Source: Entomortierella parvispora
Taxonomy: Eukaryota; Mortierellomycota; Mortierellomycetes; Mortierellales; Mortierellaceae
Direction of reading: 5' to 3'
Assembly: GCA_963573315.1 (NCBI GenBank)
Contig: OY752144.1
Location: forward strand, 2,784,501 to 2,848,500
DNA: 64,000 bases
The position numbers and the translations under genes are program-made. Shown here piece by piece: positions 23,801 through 38,375 of this stretch (its first letter is position 1; each line of letters opens with the position of its first letter). A model generated the notes under the pieces. It ran no database searches. It was not told the origin of the DNA and was given only the letters and a program-made list of their open reading frames with translations.

Positions 23801-25617
23801 TGCTACCTTCTTTCTTTGTTTCTGTCTCTCCTCTTCTGCCTTCTTTTTCCTCTCCTTGGCAGACATTTCCAAGATTTCGTTTTTTTCCTCGGTAGCAATG
23901 GTCCACGAGAACGAAGCATCCTTCATCTCCACCACGATATCTGGCAAATCCTGGCGATCCTTGCTCATCCCTTGATCGAATCCGACCGTCGACTGCGAGT
24001 CTTCTTGCAGCATGGTCAATCCAGTCCCTTCGATCTCGTCCTCTTCCTCCTCTTCATCTTCCAGACTCTTCAACTCTGGGAGCAACAGGAATTCCGTGAT
24101 CCGTTTGCACGAGACTCGGGCCTCTGCGGACGTCTCCAGAGCCTTTGGGAAGAACGAGGTCATAGTCTGTCGAATGATATTGAACAATGTCAACGACACA
24201 AAGACCTTGTCTGGTGTCAATGCCTTGCCTTGCAACCAAAAGGTCACAAACGCAAACAGAGCAATCAGAGGTTGGAAAAAGAAGTAAATTGACAGGTTCA
24301 CGGCCCTCATCGAGTTGGCCGTCCAAATGTGGCGGACTTCGATCGATCGAAGCATCATGACCTTTTCCTGGAACGGTACCTCCCAAGCACAGAGCTTGAC
24401 CAGCTCAATCCCCAAAAACACATCCGAGAGCGTCCGGATGCGTTCATCACGAGCGTGCACGGTCTTGGATCGAACGGTGGCAAACTTGCGAGAGAAAACG
24501 GCCTGGATCGGTAACAAAAGAACAAGGGCCAAAAGTCCAGCCAAGCAAGCCTCCTCCAATTCCTTCCAGAGAAAGTACATCACTACAATGGATTCCAATG
24601 GTCCAAGAACGAGAAACATGACTTGGGACGCACAGTCTTCAAAAGGCTGCACGTCTATACAAAAAGAAATGAACGTGCCTCAGTTTCGTTAGTATAGAAT
24701 ATTTGAAGACAGGTTAAGACTCAACATTGATAACAAATGTTGGTATCGTACCATTGGAGATTATGTTGACAACAGTTCCTGTCGAGATGGAGCTGGAGGT
24801 CGAAAGGGTGAGGCACTTGCGGTACAAGAGAGAGATCAGACTCTGCCGGGTCCAGGTTCCGATGCGGAGGGTATGGAAGTAGTTGTGATGGTGTAGGGTG
24901 CCACGAACGACCGTGATCAAAAAGAGTCCAACGGCGTAGCCCATGCCCTGACCCATGGTCATGAGCGGCGTATCAAAGAAGCGAATCACATATCTAGCAC
25001 AAATAAAGATAACATATTTTATGTCAGTGGCGCGCGATGAGGGACGAATCAGCAAGTTGAAGACCATGTCAGATCAACAGGACAATACCCGAGCAAGACA
25101 GCCTCGCCAATTTTGCAGACACTTTCACAAACGCCCACAGCGCAGGGAGCCAAGGCGTAGATACCAAAGCATCGCCGAAGGACCTTGAGGAGATCGGGTT
25201 CCTTCATCTTGTGTCCTGTTGCTTGGGCTTGTGTCTTCTTCTCGTTGACCTCATAGGTCCATTCTTTGATAATTAGGTCCGAGAGGCGCTCAATGCGATC
25301 GTTCTCGGATAGACGTTGCAGATCATTCTCGGTTAAGGTATGTTTCTTTTTGGGATTTCATGAAGAAGGAAAGAAAGAAGAAAAGAAAAACAAGAATGGA
25401 AGAAAGGAAGGAAGAAAAGCAGAGAAGAGGAGAGAGAGAGAAAGAAGAATGTTAAAGAGATGAAGCAACCCCAGTGGATTGATCCGATCTGAGAGCAAGA
25501 GGGCGACGGTGACTGTACCCGTCCGTAAAGAAGAAGAGGCTGGATCCAATTGAAGGTGATGTAGGAGAACAGGCCAGCCTGTTCAATAGCGGCGGGAGGG
25601 TGTTTGGTATCGACCAT
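20845..25617 (-). CDS. ABC transporter, subfamily C (MRP type)
   Basis: Five exons on the minus strand (25617-25519, 25345-25089, 24993-24752, 24654-22109, 22002-20845), all in phase, give 1433 aa. The order is TMD1-NBD1-TMD2-NBD2 with no N-terminal TMD0, i.e. a short-type ABCC. The N-terminus contains the family's AGLFSYITFNWIQPLL. NBD1 has Walker A VGPVGCGKSSF, signature LSGGQRARVSLARAAY and Walker B LYILDDPLSAVD. NBD2 has Walker A VGRTGAGKSSL, a signature drifted to FSIGERQLLSLARAVL, and Walker B IIVMDEATANVD. NBD1 has D rather than E after Walker B, the usual ABCC degenerate site. Such pumps export glutathione conjugates and drugs at the plasma or vacuolar membrane; the substrate here is unknown. 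A Lys/Glu-rich charged insert precedes NBD1. Confidence 0.93.
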
Positions 25618-26463
25618 GGACAGGAAGGGTGGGGGCAAGAACCGCAAGACAGTTGGTAAGGGAATCAAGCAGGAAGAGGTGCGATCACAAAGAAGAGAAT
25701 CAAAAAAAAAGGGAGGGAGCGCCCCTTTTTAAAGTTGGAATCAGATGTCGGTGATTGACATGAACTGATGCTGCTGATGTTAATCGTTGCTCCCTTGCTC
25801 CCTTCAGTGGACCAACGGAGAGAGAAAGACAGACGAGGCGCAGAAGACCAGCGGCAACGTGAGTGGGTGATGAAGCGACAGCAAAAAAAAAGAAAAGGAA
25901 TGTCAAAAGTCCAAAAGGTCCAGTCGATACCTGTTGTCCTTCTGGACTTTCTTTCGACGCCCGCACCCCCCACGTCCTTGTTTTCTGCCCGATCCTGTCT
26001 GCAGGGTCGTCTCACGCTCAGGCTGCGCCATTGGCTCTCGTGGGATTTGTCAGGCCAACCCGAAGCGTCGGTACCATGGTCGAAATTGGCGAATCGTGTG
26101 GTCGAAATTGGCGAATTGTGTTCCGGCGTTGTGGGTGACACTGGCCAATGTCTTAATTACGATCCATCATCACACGAAATGATCCAAGGGCATGCAAGAG
26201 GCTGGACACGAAGAAATGCGAGGAGCAACATGCGACATTGAGAGAATGCAAAAGGAAAGAGATTGGGCGAAGGACATCGCGATCTGACAGAGCGGTAGAG
26301 AGAGTCGAGATGGAGGAAGAGTGGAAGGGGAAAATATTGTGTTTTACGAAGGAAAGAAGCAAACATTTGAAAAAAAAAAAAAAAGACCTGCGGTCCATTT
26401 TCAGGCGCGGGACGGGCGCAGCGACCACAATGGTGTCCCAATATGCTGCACGTTCGTGTGTGT
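25618..26463. other. intergenic, no gene seen
   Basis: Upstream region of the ABC transporter and downstream region of the bHLH gene. Purine/pyrimidine-skewed tracts create several overlapping low-complexity frames, but no motif or plausible exon chain was found. An imperfect direct repeat 'TGGTCGAAATTGGCGAAT(C/T)GTG' occurs twice at 26077-26119. Confidence 0.45.
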
Positions 26464-29716
<3,253 letters not shown>

Positions 29717-29761
29717 CTCTATATTCTGACCTCAACTCTCTTAGCGCCTCTGTTGCGCCGA

Positions 29762-29796
<35 letters not shown>

Positions 29797-31828
29797 TAGA
29801 TGGCCGGTGTGTTCGTAGCGGGTTTATTGGAGCAAAAAAGGGATCAGCAGGGTAAGTGATGTTTTAAATGTAGAGGCAGAGAGAAAGAGGAGAGAGTGAA
29901 GGAGCGGCGAAAGAGAAAGGCGGAAGAACAGGAATAGGGAGGCTGCAACAGGAGGTACAAAGAGAAGTAACAACACAAAAAGTAGAGAAAAGGAGAGAGA
30001 AAGAGAAGATAGAGGGAAGCCGAGATAAAGTAGAACAAAGACTCGCTCAGGCCCAAAGCCGAACTGAATGATGTCCAATATCGAGGGCTGGAAAGTCAGT
30101 AACGGCGTGGTCCCTGCGACGACAGGCCACATCCACCAACCATCGCCTTCATCCTGGTTTCTATTCTCAGTCCGAATTGCCGTTGTCTGCTGCACTGTGG
30201 AGGAGAGCAATTGAGGGAAGAAGCACTAACAGAGAGTGCATGCAGCTTACAAAACGAGGGTACAGGTGTAAAGAAGTGAAGGAAGTGAACGGAAGATATT
30301 TCTGGTGCGGAAAAAGAGAAAAGAGAAAAGTAAAGAATGAGGAAATGAATAATGATCAAGAACCTTGTCCCTGTGTGTGAGAGAGAAGGTGCACGGAGCT
30401 CTCAGCTGCTTGTAGGACTGACACACATCCACCGTCCGTCGGGCGAAGTCCATGACCACATTCTGACAAAATGCTTGGTCGCCTTTAGTGCGGATGATTG
30501 GAATCGGCTGTGCCGGGTTTGGCAAGTCTGTCAATTGTTGTTGCTCATCAATTCCCGCATCTTTACTGGTGGCGCTATCACTACACTGCAGCAGGATGCT
30601 CCTGTAAGAGAGTGATCGGCAGATTGTCAATGTGGCTGGCAGTGGTAGCGGTTTGTTGTGAACGGAGTGGGTGATATGAAGGGGAAGTTGAACTCTACAA
30701 ATGGACGTCCTAAAGTAAGTTTCATCCGGTGGGGACGACTGGGACGGCAGGAACAACAACCAGGGGAGGCCCTCGCTCAGAATTTGATCCGCACCCACCT
30801 CTGTGGGCAATGACCAATCATCCCAGTGCTCAAGTCGATTGTTGTTCGGGCGGCAGAATGTCCAGCAAAATAAAAAAGAAAATCTCGCGCCTCGCTTTTT
30901 TTCCCTTTGTTTTTGTGTGCAATTAGCCGTTCTCAGCAAGAACCTTTTCCACACCCTTGTCGGTACGAAAAGACTATTTCCTTTGTTGTCTAGGGTAAAT
31001 AGTTCCTTTCTTTTTTTTAAGAAAGATTTTTTGCCCATGCCTTACTTTTGTTTCTCGTACAGTCATCCATTGCTGAATATGAAGAAAACGGCGATTATAA
31101 GGAGAAAGGAAGGAGAGAGGAGAGGAAGAGCAGAAAGAGGAGGAGGGGACAGGGAGGAGCGGGGAGAAGACCTCTTCTTTCTGTCTGAGATTGTTGACTA
31201 AACTTTAATCCGCTACGTCTTCCGCCTTTTCTTCGACTCAGTCAGTCCCTGCGCACGCCACTGTGCTCCCAAAGTTTTCATCATTGCCTTTGAAAAAGGA
31301 TCTAGTCAGAGCCAAAGAGAGTACGGTGTACGGCCTGTACTTTTCGCTCTGATTTTGTTTGGGCCAGTGGAGATCATGACAGACGTGGAATCTGCTGATA
31401 GGGACTCTTCACAATCGATCGCCCTCAATCGCGATAGAGAGATACAGCAACTCAGCAACTATATAGCAGAGCTGGTTTTGAACAAGGTTGTTCTTAGAGC
31501 CAATAGTGAAACCTTGAATATGACACGTTCTTCATTTTTATAAACGGAACCGAGTTGTTGGGTTAGAGGATGAATGATGCTTTATTAAGGGTGACTATGG
31601 TACAAAACGTCAAAAGGTAGACGCTATAGAGATGCAATTGAGAAAGACAGATGAAAGATATGTACGAAGTAGGACAGAAAGGAAAGAGATCATAATGCAA
31701 AAATGGAGAAAAGATATGTTACAAAGAGGTGAAGGTTGAGAACTTGAGACAAACATAGACTGATCTGACCAACAGAATAAAAACACAAAAGAATAGTAAA
31801 AGAAAAGCATGACTTCTCGGCTCTGAGC
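29717..31828. other. intergenic with one weak candidate exon
   Basis: Contains a T27-30 run near 29765-29794, purine-rich tracts, and a minus-strand candidate exon at 30390-30608 (listed separately). A small plus-strand frame at 31376-31543 lacks recognisable motifs. Confidence 0.4.
30390..30608 (-). CDS. possible exon of a small gene, faint Mediator MED30-like motif
   Basis: On the minus strand a consensus acceptor (TTACAG near 30607) opens into about 72 codons of ordinary protein-like sequence, including GDQAFCQNVVMDFARRTVDV followed by CQSYKQLRAP. This stretch lines up from memory, with few identities, with the helix of MED30 (Mediator) that reads VQDIVYRTMEIFQLLRN. A putative first exon with ATG lies near 31060 and a later exon near 30100-30190, but I could not join them in phase, so the gene model is incomplete. 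Product assignment is weak; an unrelated small nuclear protein or spurious frame is possible. Confidence 0.25.
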
Positions 31829-34800
31829 CTAGAGTTCGCTTTTGTCGACTTGATCGCCATCTACAAGCTTATCAGAGTGGGCAGATTCCTCCTCCATCGC
31901 CGCCTTCTTCGACAGCAGGCGGTCATGAAAGCCTTCCATCTCCTTAGCAATGTCCAGCTCGAAATGAGGCACCAGTGACTCTTCAGGGCGAGGCATGCTT
32001 GATTTCCTCAGTTCCAGTTTGGTGGTTGAAGATTCGGGATCGTTGACCTCTCCTGATGGCTGATGCTGAACTCTATCCTCTGTACGTGTTGCACTGAACA
32101 GGGGCGAGTGTAAGGGGGTCGGGCAAGCAGAAGAAGGTAATTGAGAAGAGTCTGTCATAACATCTCGATGTCCCTTGGCCTCGTCCAGACCCCTATCGCC
32201 ATCAAGTCCAATCCCCAGACCGGCATTGGACAAGTCAGTCTGAGCGAGTCGCTGCCCCGACCGAGCAGACGTGTTCTTGCTCCTGTGTCGTCGACGACCA
32301 GAGGTCTGCCCAGAACCACGACCGGTAAATGACTTATCTCCTATGAAGGCGCGACTATAAGAAAATGGTGCCCTCATCAAGCCATCAGTAGATCCTAATC
32401 CTGCCAAGCCCTCCATGGTCATCCCCGTGAGAGCACTTGGTGGTGTTTGCGCCAAGGCAGAGGCATTGGTCGATCGTGACCTGAAATGTTGCTGCTTGAT
32501 CTGGGCAAGAGTATACCGATCGCCTGAGGTGTCCACTGGGAGGTGTCCAATGCCACTGGGCATGATATCGGACGTCGATGACAATGATCTGTGCTTTCGC
32601 ACACCTCCAGACTTTCTTTGAAGGCGATGGGATTCCTGGGCCAGCTGGTGTTGATGTTGTTGGTGGTTCGCAAGGAGTGTCGCAGGCATTGTAACGTTTC
32701 CAAATTTGAGAGCACCTTGGAGACCCACATAAGGCGAACTGGGTCTTCGACTCTTCCGGAAGGTACCGATGGGAACTCTGTCCCAGCGATGAAGGTCCTT
32801 GAGCACGGATTGAGACATCTCTGCATCATCGGTCTTGTTAGATTCAGATCTTTCAGGCGACGGGGATCGAGAGGAAGACCTGCCATAGAGTGCAGATGTG
32901 TCCAGAAGGTCATCCATGGGCATGTAGTCGGACGCGTCCTTCCCTTTCAAACTGAATTTCCTGGAGCGGACAGAAGGTGGAGACGTGATGATTCGCGCAG
33001 CGGGATCCACAAAAGGCATGATAGGCTTCGTAAAGTCGTATCCGCTCATAGGGGTGTTCATAACCGCTAATGTTTCGCCTACTCTTGTGGTATCCGTTTC
33101 GGAAGGGGTTATAGAAGATGTGGGGGTAGCTGCTGGTGAGGTCTTGGTGTCTTGTCTCGACTGAAGAGAGGAAAGACGGCGTCTCTTTCCATGGCTCATA
33201 ACAATCTAGAGTAAAATTGAGAAATGACAGTCGGTGAGATGTTACTTTCCATACCATTTCATGATATAGCGGTGTATCCTGAGAAAACTTACATCAGAGT
33301 TTAGAAGTTGTTCATTTTGTCTCTTCCGGAACTCACTGCTGTGCATGGTAGGCGACGCTTCATCGGTAGTATCACCGCTGGGGGTGACCTCCTCTGCTGG
33401 AGCAGTGCCGATGTCCGTGCTGTTCATGGAAGAGATGACGGGCTGCTGAGCGTTGATATGTGTAGAAAGACCGATGAATGCCCGTTGGGCTGCCTCTTTG
33501 TACGATCCTGATCCTGTCTCAGTTAGAGGCTGCTGGTTCACAGGAGATAGTTGAGTTTCAGTTTTTAAGGTGTCGCCTGGGGTTATGTTTTCAGTTGTAG
33601 TCGGTATTGAGAGTGAAGGTCCAGGAACGATGTCTGGAGGGGTTGGAGTGTTCGCCGGGGTGGGAATGTTTGCTGACCCTGTTACGGACGAATTTGTAGG
33701 TGTGAGCGACGCAGGCGCGGTCCAATCCTGAGCAGAGGACGAGGGTGATATCGAAGAGGCCGACATAGGCGAAACACTGTCAATGAATCCAGCTGCGTTA
33801 CTGCCGGCGGCCCTCATAGTTAGCTCTGTAGCTTCATCTCCCATTCTCTGGTCGCCAGTATCCGAAATAAGAAATGACCCGCTCTGAGACTGAGCCATAC
33901 TACCAGCCATACTGCTAGCAATGCTCTTGGCGAGCGATGCGGCGAGTTGCTGAGAAACAGCATCCAAATCAGGCACATTCATGTCAAACGGCTGCAGCAG
34001 ATCAGGGGAGGCTAGAACACCTTCGATATGTTCGCTATGTTGAGGTTGAAATCCTTGGTTGTCGAGAGAAGACTCCTGCTGATGGATCAAAGGCGGTGGC
34101 TGAATCTGTTGTTGGAGTCGATGAATTTCTTCATAATGTTGGAGAAGTAAGAGTTGTTCCTGTTGCTCTGGAGGGATCATCATCAGCGCCAGATCCGCCT
34201 GAGATCCACGGAATTGTTCGAGGATCTCAGCTTCGGTGAGGTCTCCAAATTCATCGTCGGAATATTCATTATCGTAGAACTCATCCGAATACTCGTCTTC
34301 ATCGCCATCGAACTCGTGATCATCCTTTTCATGCTCGGATTCGGAGCTCTCGAACGGGTTGCGACCTGCGTCAGATTCTTCGTCGCTGAAATACTCGTGC
34401 AGTCCCTGGGCTTTCGAAAGAAAGTGCCTTTCTTGTTCCGCCAATCGCACGAGCTCCTCGTCATCGACTAGATCTTCTTCACCCTCGACCTCAAATTCAT
34501 AGAGCTCCTGGTCCTCATCCGATAATTCTTGAGGGTACGGTTCTAGTTCCGAATCTGAATCAAGATCTGAAGATCCAGAGCTTTCCGAGCTCACAGAGTT
34601 TTCTGACGAATCCGAGTCCACCAGAGACTCGTCTTGCTCTTCCATCTCTGAATAGTGAAACTCTCGAGGACTACTACTGCTGCTCGTCTCGTCCTCTTCA
34701 TCGCTACTTGTGAAACCAAGGCCGTCGTCGGAGAGATCGTCCAGATCTTCACTGAGAATGTCGCTTAGGTCGCCACTGAGTTCATCGCTCAGATCCCCAT

Positions 34801-37451
34801 CGCCAAAGATATCTTCGTGACTCACTGCCAGTACTGATCTCGCGCCAGTGGCATCAGAGGCGGTGGGTGTATCCGCTTCCGACTCATCACTAGTAACCCC
34901 ATTCAGTGCCTTGACATCTTGAGCAACCTCAGGATCATAGGCAATGAAAGGAAAGTCAGATTCGATGATAATGGTGGATGCAGCTTCAGGTCTGCTGGGT
35001 CCATGCTTGTGGTTGGAGGCACTTTTCCTGGATGCTATAACGGCTGGTGTATAGAGGGCTTGCTCGTCCTCCCTACTGACGACGAGCGCATCCTTGAGTT
35101 TCTTGGGTCGACCAGGTCCACGCTTTTTGGTCTCTGCTCTGATTGCGGTGTTGGTGAGCGCTGCAGAAATAGAAGGCGATCCAAGCGGCGCGCGAATCCT
35201 GATGACGTTTGGAGAGGCCAACTCGTTTTTCGTTCTCTGCCGTGGCGCCACAATCTTTTCCTCTCCTGAATCGCTCAAAGAACTAGAGGAGCTCAAGGTC
35301 ATGTGCCCGTCCGCTGGAACGTTTTCTCTTTCTCGGTCGTATTTCACGCGAGGTGCCCTTGAAAGCGGCTCCAGTTCAGGATCCTTCTCATCCTCATCCT
35401 CGTCACTGAGAGCGTCCGACATTTCCGAACTCGAGGTAGAAAGCGACTGATGATAGAGGTGCATGGAAGCCTTTCCACCCTTGAGACTCTTGCCCCGACT
35501 TTGTCCTTTAACAGCCTGAATCACATGGGGAGCTTTTCCTATTCCTTTTCCGCCGCGACGCAGGACTGATGGTCTCCGTGGAGTGGACATTGGATTCTTG
35601 TAGGAAGCATGAAAGGTGTCGTTCGCAAATGGCTGAATCCCTTCGGGGGCAGCTTCGTCCTCGCTCATTATTCGGTAACTCTCCTGGGTGTAAAGGGATG
35701 TTGGCTCCTTAGATCCACGGTTGGGTTGAAAAGGCACCTTGATCGCGCTAAACCCAGGTGAGCCGTCAACCTGCGGCGTTGTGGAGACTGAAGTCTGTAT
35801 AGTTTGCAGGATTTCATTTCCACCTGTGTTGCAGGTACATTCGTCCTCACAAACCGGACATACGTCTTCTTCGTCCTCATCGTCTAAAGAGGCTGGATAT
35901 CTTAAAATGTTAATAAGCGCTGAACCTTGAACGCTGTCCAACATGGCTTTGTAAAAAAAAAAAGTCCAAACGCACCAGCATTGATCCTCGGAGCGGCGCT
36001 GGCAGCAGCAGTGACAGTAATGACGTTTGGAACTGCGGGAGTAATTCCATAGACTGAGGTCTGAGAGTATGATATTGTTCCTTCCTGAGGCATGCCTTTG
36101 ACCTTGAAAGCTTTGCCTATGGGCGATTTGGACTGTTTGGGGATAGCAGAGGTAAAATTGGGTATGGACTCTGTTACTGTCGCGTGGTGAGTCTGGACGA
36201 ATCCATGATCTATGGGATCGGCCATTGGTCCTTGTGGATCCTGCTGTGGAAAAGGTGATGCCACAATTGGGTCGTCATCGCTCAGATCTACCACAACCGT
36301 CTCTTGCCTCTCGATCCGTTTCTCCTCGGATTTTTTGCTGCGGGATTTGGCTTTGAGGGGTTTGGCGACTTCCTGTGGAGCTATGCTGACGCCAAGCATC
36401 TGGCGGATGCGCTGACACGTATCGCAAAAGTAATGGTTGCTCTTCTTGGCGTCCTGGGGTTTCATCCCAATGCAGCGTCCATGAAACCATTCTAATCAAC
36501 AAAGAGGATCAGTCTTGTGAACTTTTCATTGTGGGATCGATGAGAGCTCTGATAGTAGCGTCTGCCTTTTCTGTCCTTACCTTCGCACCGATCGCAGGCA
36601 ATCATGAACTCGACGCCATCATAGGGTCCTCGGCATATGCAGTACACGTCCTTGGAGACGGTTTTGAGTCGCCCAACTTTACGGGCCCCTGCCTTGGGTT
36701 TGCTGGCGTTTGCTTTCGCTGGCTTGCCAGACTTTGTTCTCTCAATTGACTGTTCTTTTTTGCCTCGTGATTGAACGACAGGAGTTGTCATGGGTAGCTG
36801 TGCTGCTGTCGACGAAGGGGGGATGGTCGAACGGAGGTCGTCCAGTTGAGAAGAGTCCTCAAAGTCGATCACCGTAGCACCGGAAGCGTCGTATTTGCGC
36901 GATCCGTGGCCGGCCAAAGGGGCCCTTCCACGTCCTCGACCCCGGCCGCGACTGGGGGTGGAAATACCCCGGGAAGCAAGGGCTGATGTCGTGGCTGTAA
37001 TGATATCTTGCGAGTAGACTGACTGAGAGGCTGAGAGGGAAATGGGAGAGTTTCCTTGAGGCTGAACTTGAGCCCGCTTGTCTTTTTTTTCCTTGTTTTT
37101 GACGGAAGGGTATTTTGTATTGGCGTGAAGGTGATTTGGAGTTCTTTTCCCTTGACCATCGTTTCCGTCGTCATCGAGATCAGAGGAGCTAGGATCGATG
37201 GAGTCGTCCGAGTCTGAGGAAGAAAAGGAGTGGGATCGCTCAGTTCGAGTGGACTTTTGTTTATGGCCTAGAGGCGTAGCCGAGGTGGGGTTCTTTGGGA
37301 GGGTGGAGGAAGAGGAGGAAGAGGTCGCCTGAGGCCTCATTTTGACCTTGACTGAGCGCTGGTCATCCTCAGAGCCAGAGGCCAAGGAGTTGTCCGAGGA
37401 CAAGGACGCGGCATCAGAGAGGTCAGACGATCCCGAGTCTGAGCTCAACAT
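31829..37451 (-). CDS. large PHD-finger protein, acidic, probable chromatin factor
   Basis: Four exons on the minus strand (37451-36581, 36491-35976, 35946-33293, 33205-31829), all in phase, give 1805 aa. A Ser/Asp-rich N-terminus with an RG-rich patch (RGRGRGRGRAP) precedes a PHD finger split by intron 1. It starts DVYCICRGPYDGVEFMIACD and continues CEEWFHGRCIGMK with HYFCDTC, the C4HC3 pattern of Set1/COMPASS Spp1-CFP1-type H3K4me3 readers. Exon 3 starts with a small cysteine cluster (CPVCEDECTCN), has an AT-hook-like KKRGPGRPKK, and then hundreds of residues rich in Asp/Glu/Ser ending in Gln/Leu-rich helices. No catalytic domain is seen, and the protein is far longer than Spp1. It is divergent from the giant His-rich gene across a 924-bp spacer. 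Confidence 0.8.
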
Positions 37452-38375
37452 GCCTCTACTCTGAACTGGAGGTATATCGCTGTGGGTGCTCCGTTTTCAC
37501 GATGGACAGAGCAGCTGGGGGAGGGAGAGGTGGGTTCGGGGTGAGCAAATAGGAGGTGCCGAGGAGAAGGACAGGCCGCGCGGCACTGAAGGAACGAGTG
37601 GGTGAAGAGGAAAAAGAGGAACCGAGCGAGGTACGGGAGGAGGAAGTGCAGTCGGAGGAAGAGGAAGAAGAGAGGAGGAGGAGGGGGAGAGGAAAGGAGG
37701 GGAGCGATTCACTCCTTGTGTACACGGCGACAGGATGCAGCGAGAGATTGAGGGAGAGGAGGGGACTAAATGGATGGATGGAAGAGAATGCAAAGGAGGG
37801 TCTTGTTCCGCTGTCCTTCGCACTAGGCACTGGCGTAGGCGCTGGCACCGTTGTCTCTTTTTTTTGCAGTCTTGTCTCTCACCTCACGCTTGCACACCCA
37901 CACTGCACACTGCACACTGCTTTCACACTCCTCTCACTCCTGGGACTCTCTTGCCTGCCCACATTCAAAAAAAAAAAAAAAAAAAAAAAAAGTCAACAAA
38001 AAGACGCAGTCACTCCCCTGCTCACCCGCCGCCAATCTTTGCCCTGACACGTCCCCCAGCCAATTGGGGGCCCTAGAATATTTTTTTTTCCATTTTTTTG
38101 CTCACGCGCGCTCGTCTCTTTTCTGCTCTTCACATCACAGCTGTCTACTCCTCTCCTGCGTTGCATCGCTGTCCCCTTATCTTCTCTTTGTCCTCATCTC
38201 TCTCTGTACATACTTTCATTCTTGTTCTTCAGTCCATATCGTATGCCAATCTAGCAGCAAATTGCCCTCGTTCTGTGCATATCTCTTGTAAATAGCCATC
38301 TCCTTGTACATACTTCCTTCAACCCTTCGAACAGAAAAAAAAAAAGAAAAAAAAAAGAAAAAGAAAAACCAAACC
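37452..38375. promoter_or_regulatory. divergent promoter of PHD gene and giant His-rich gene
   Basis: 924 bp between two divergent starts. The left half is purine-rich on the plus strand (GAGGAAG repeats, the mirror of a CT-rich leader for the minus-strand gene). The right half is CT-rich (leader of the plus-strand gene) and contains an A26 run at about 37966-37991 and a further A-rich tract before 38376. No gene is seen in it. Confidence 0.5.

Noticed and set aside
30247-31038. 263-codon minus-strand frame taken as one gene
   Set aside because: Its ends are low-complexity intron-like sequence; only the segment 30390-30608 looks like an exon.
31355-31543. small plus-strand frame (MTDVESADRDSSQSIALNRD...)
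   Set aside because: Looks mildly protein-like but has no motif, no exon partners and no conserved context that I can see.
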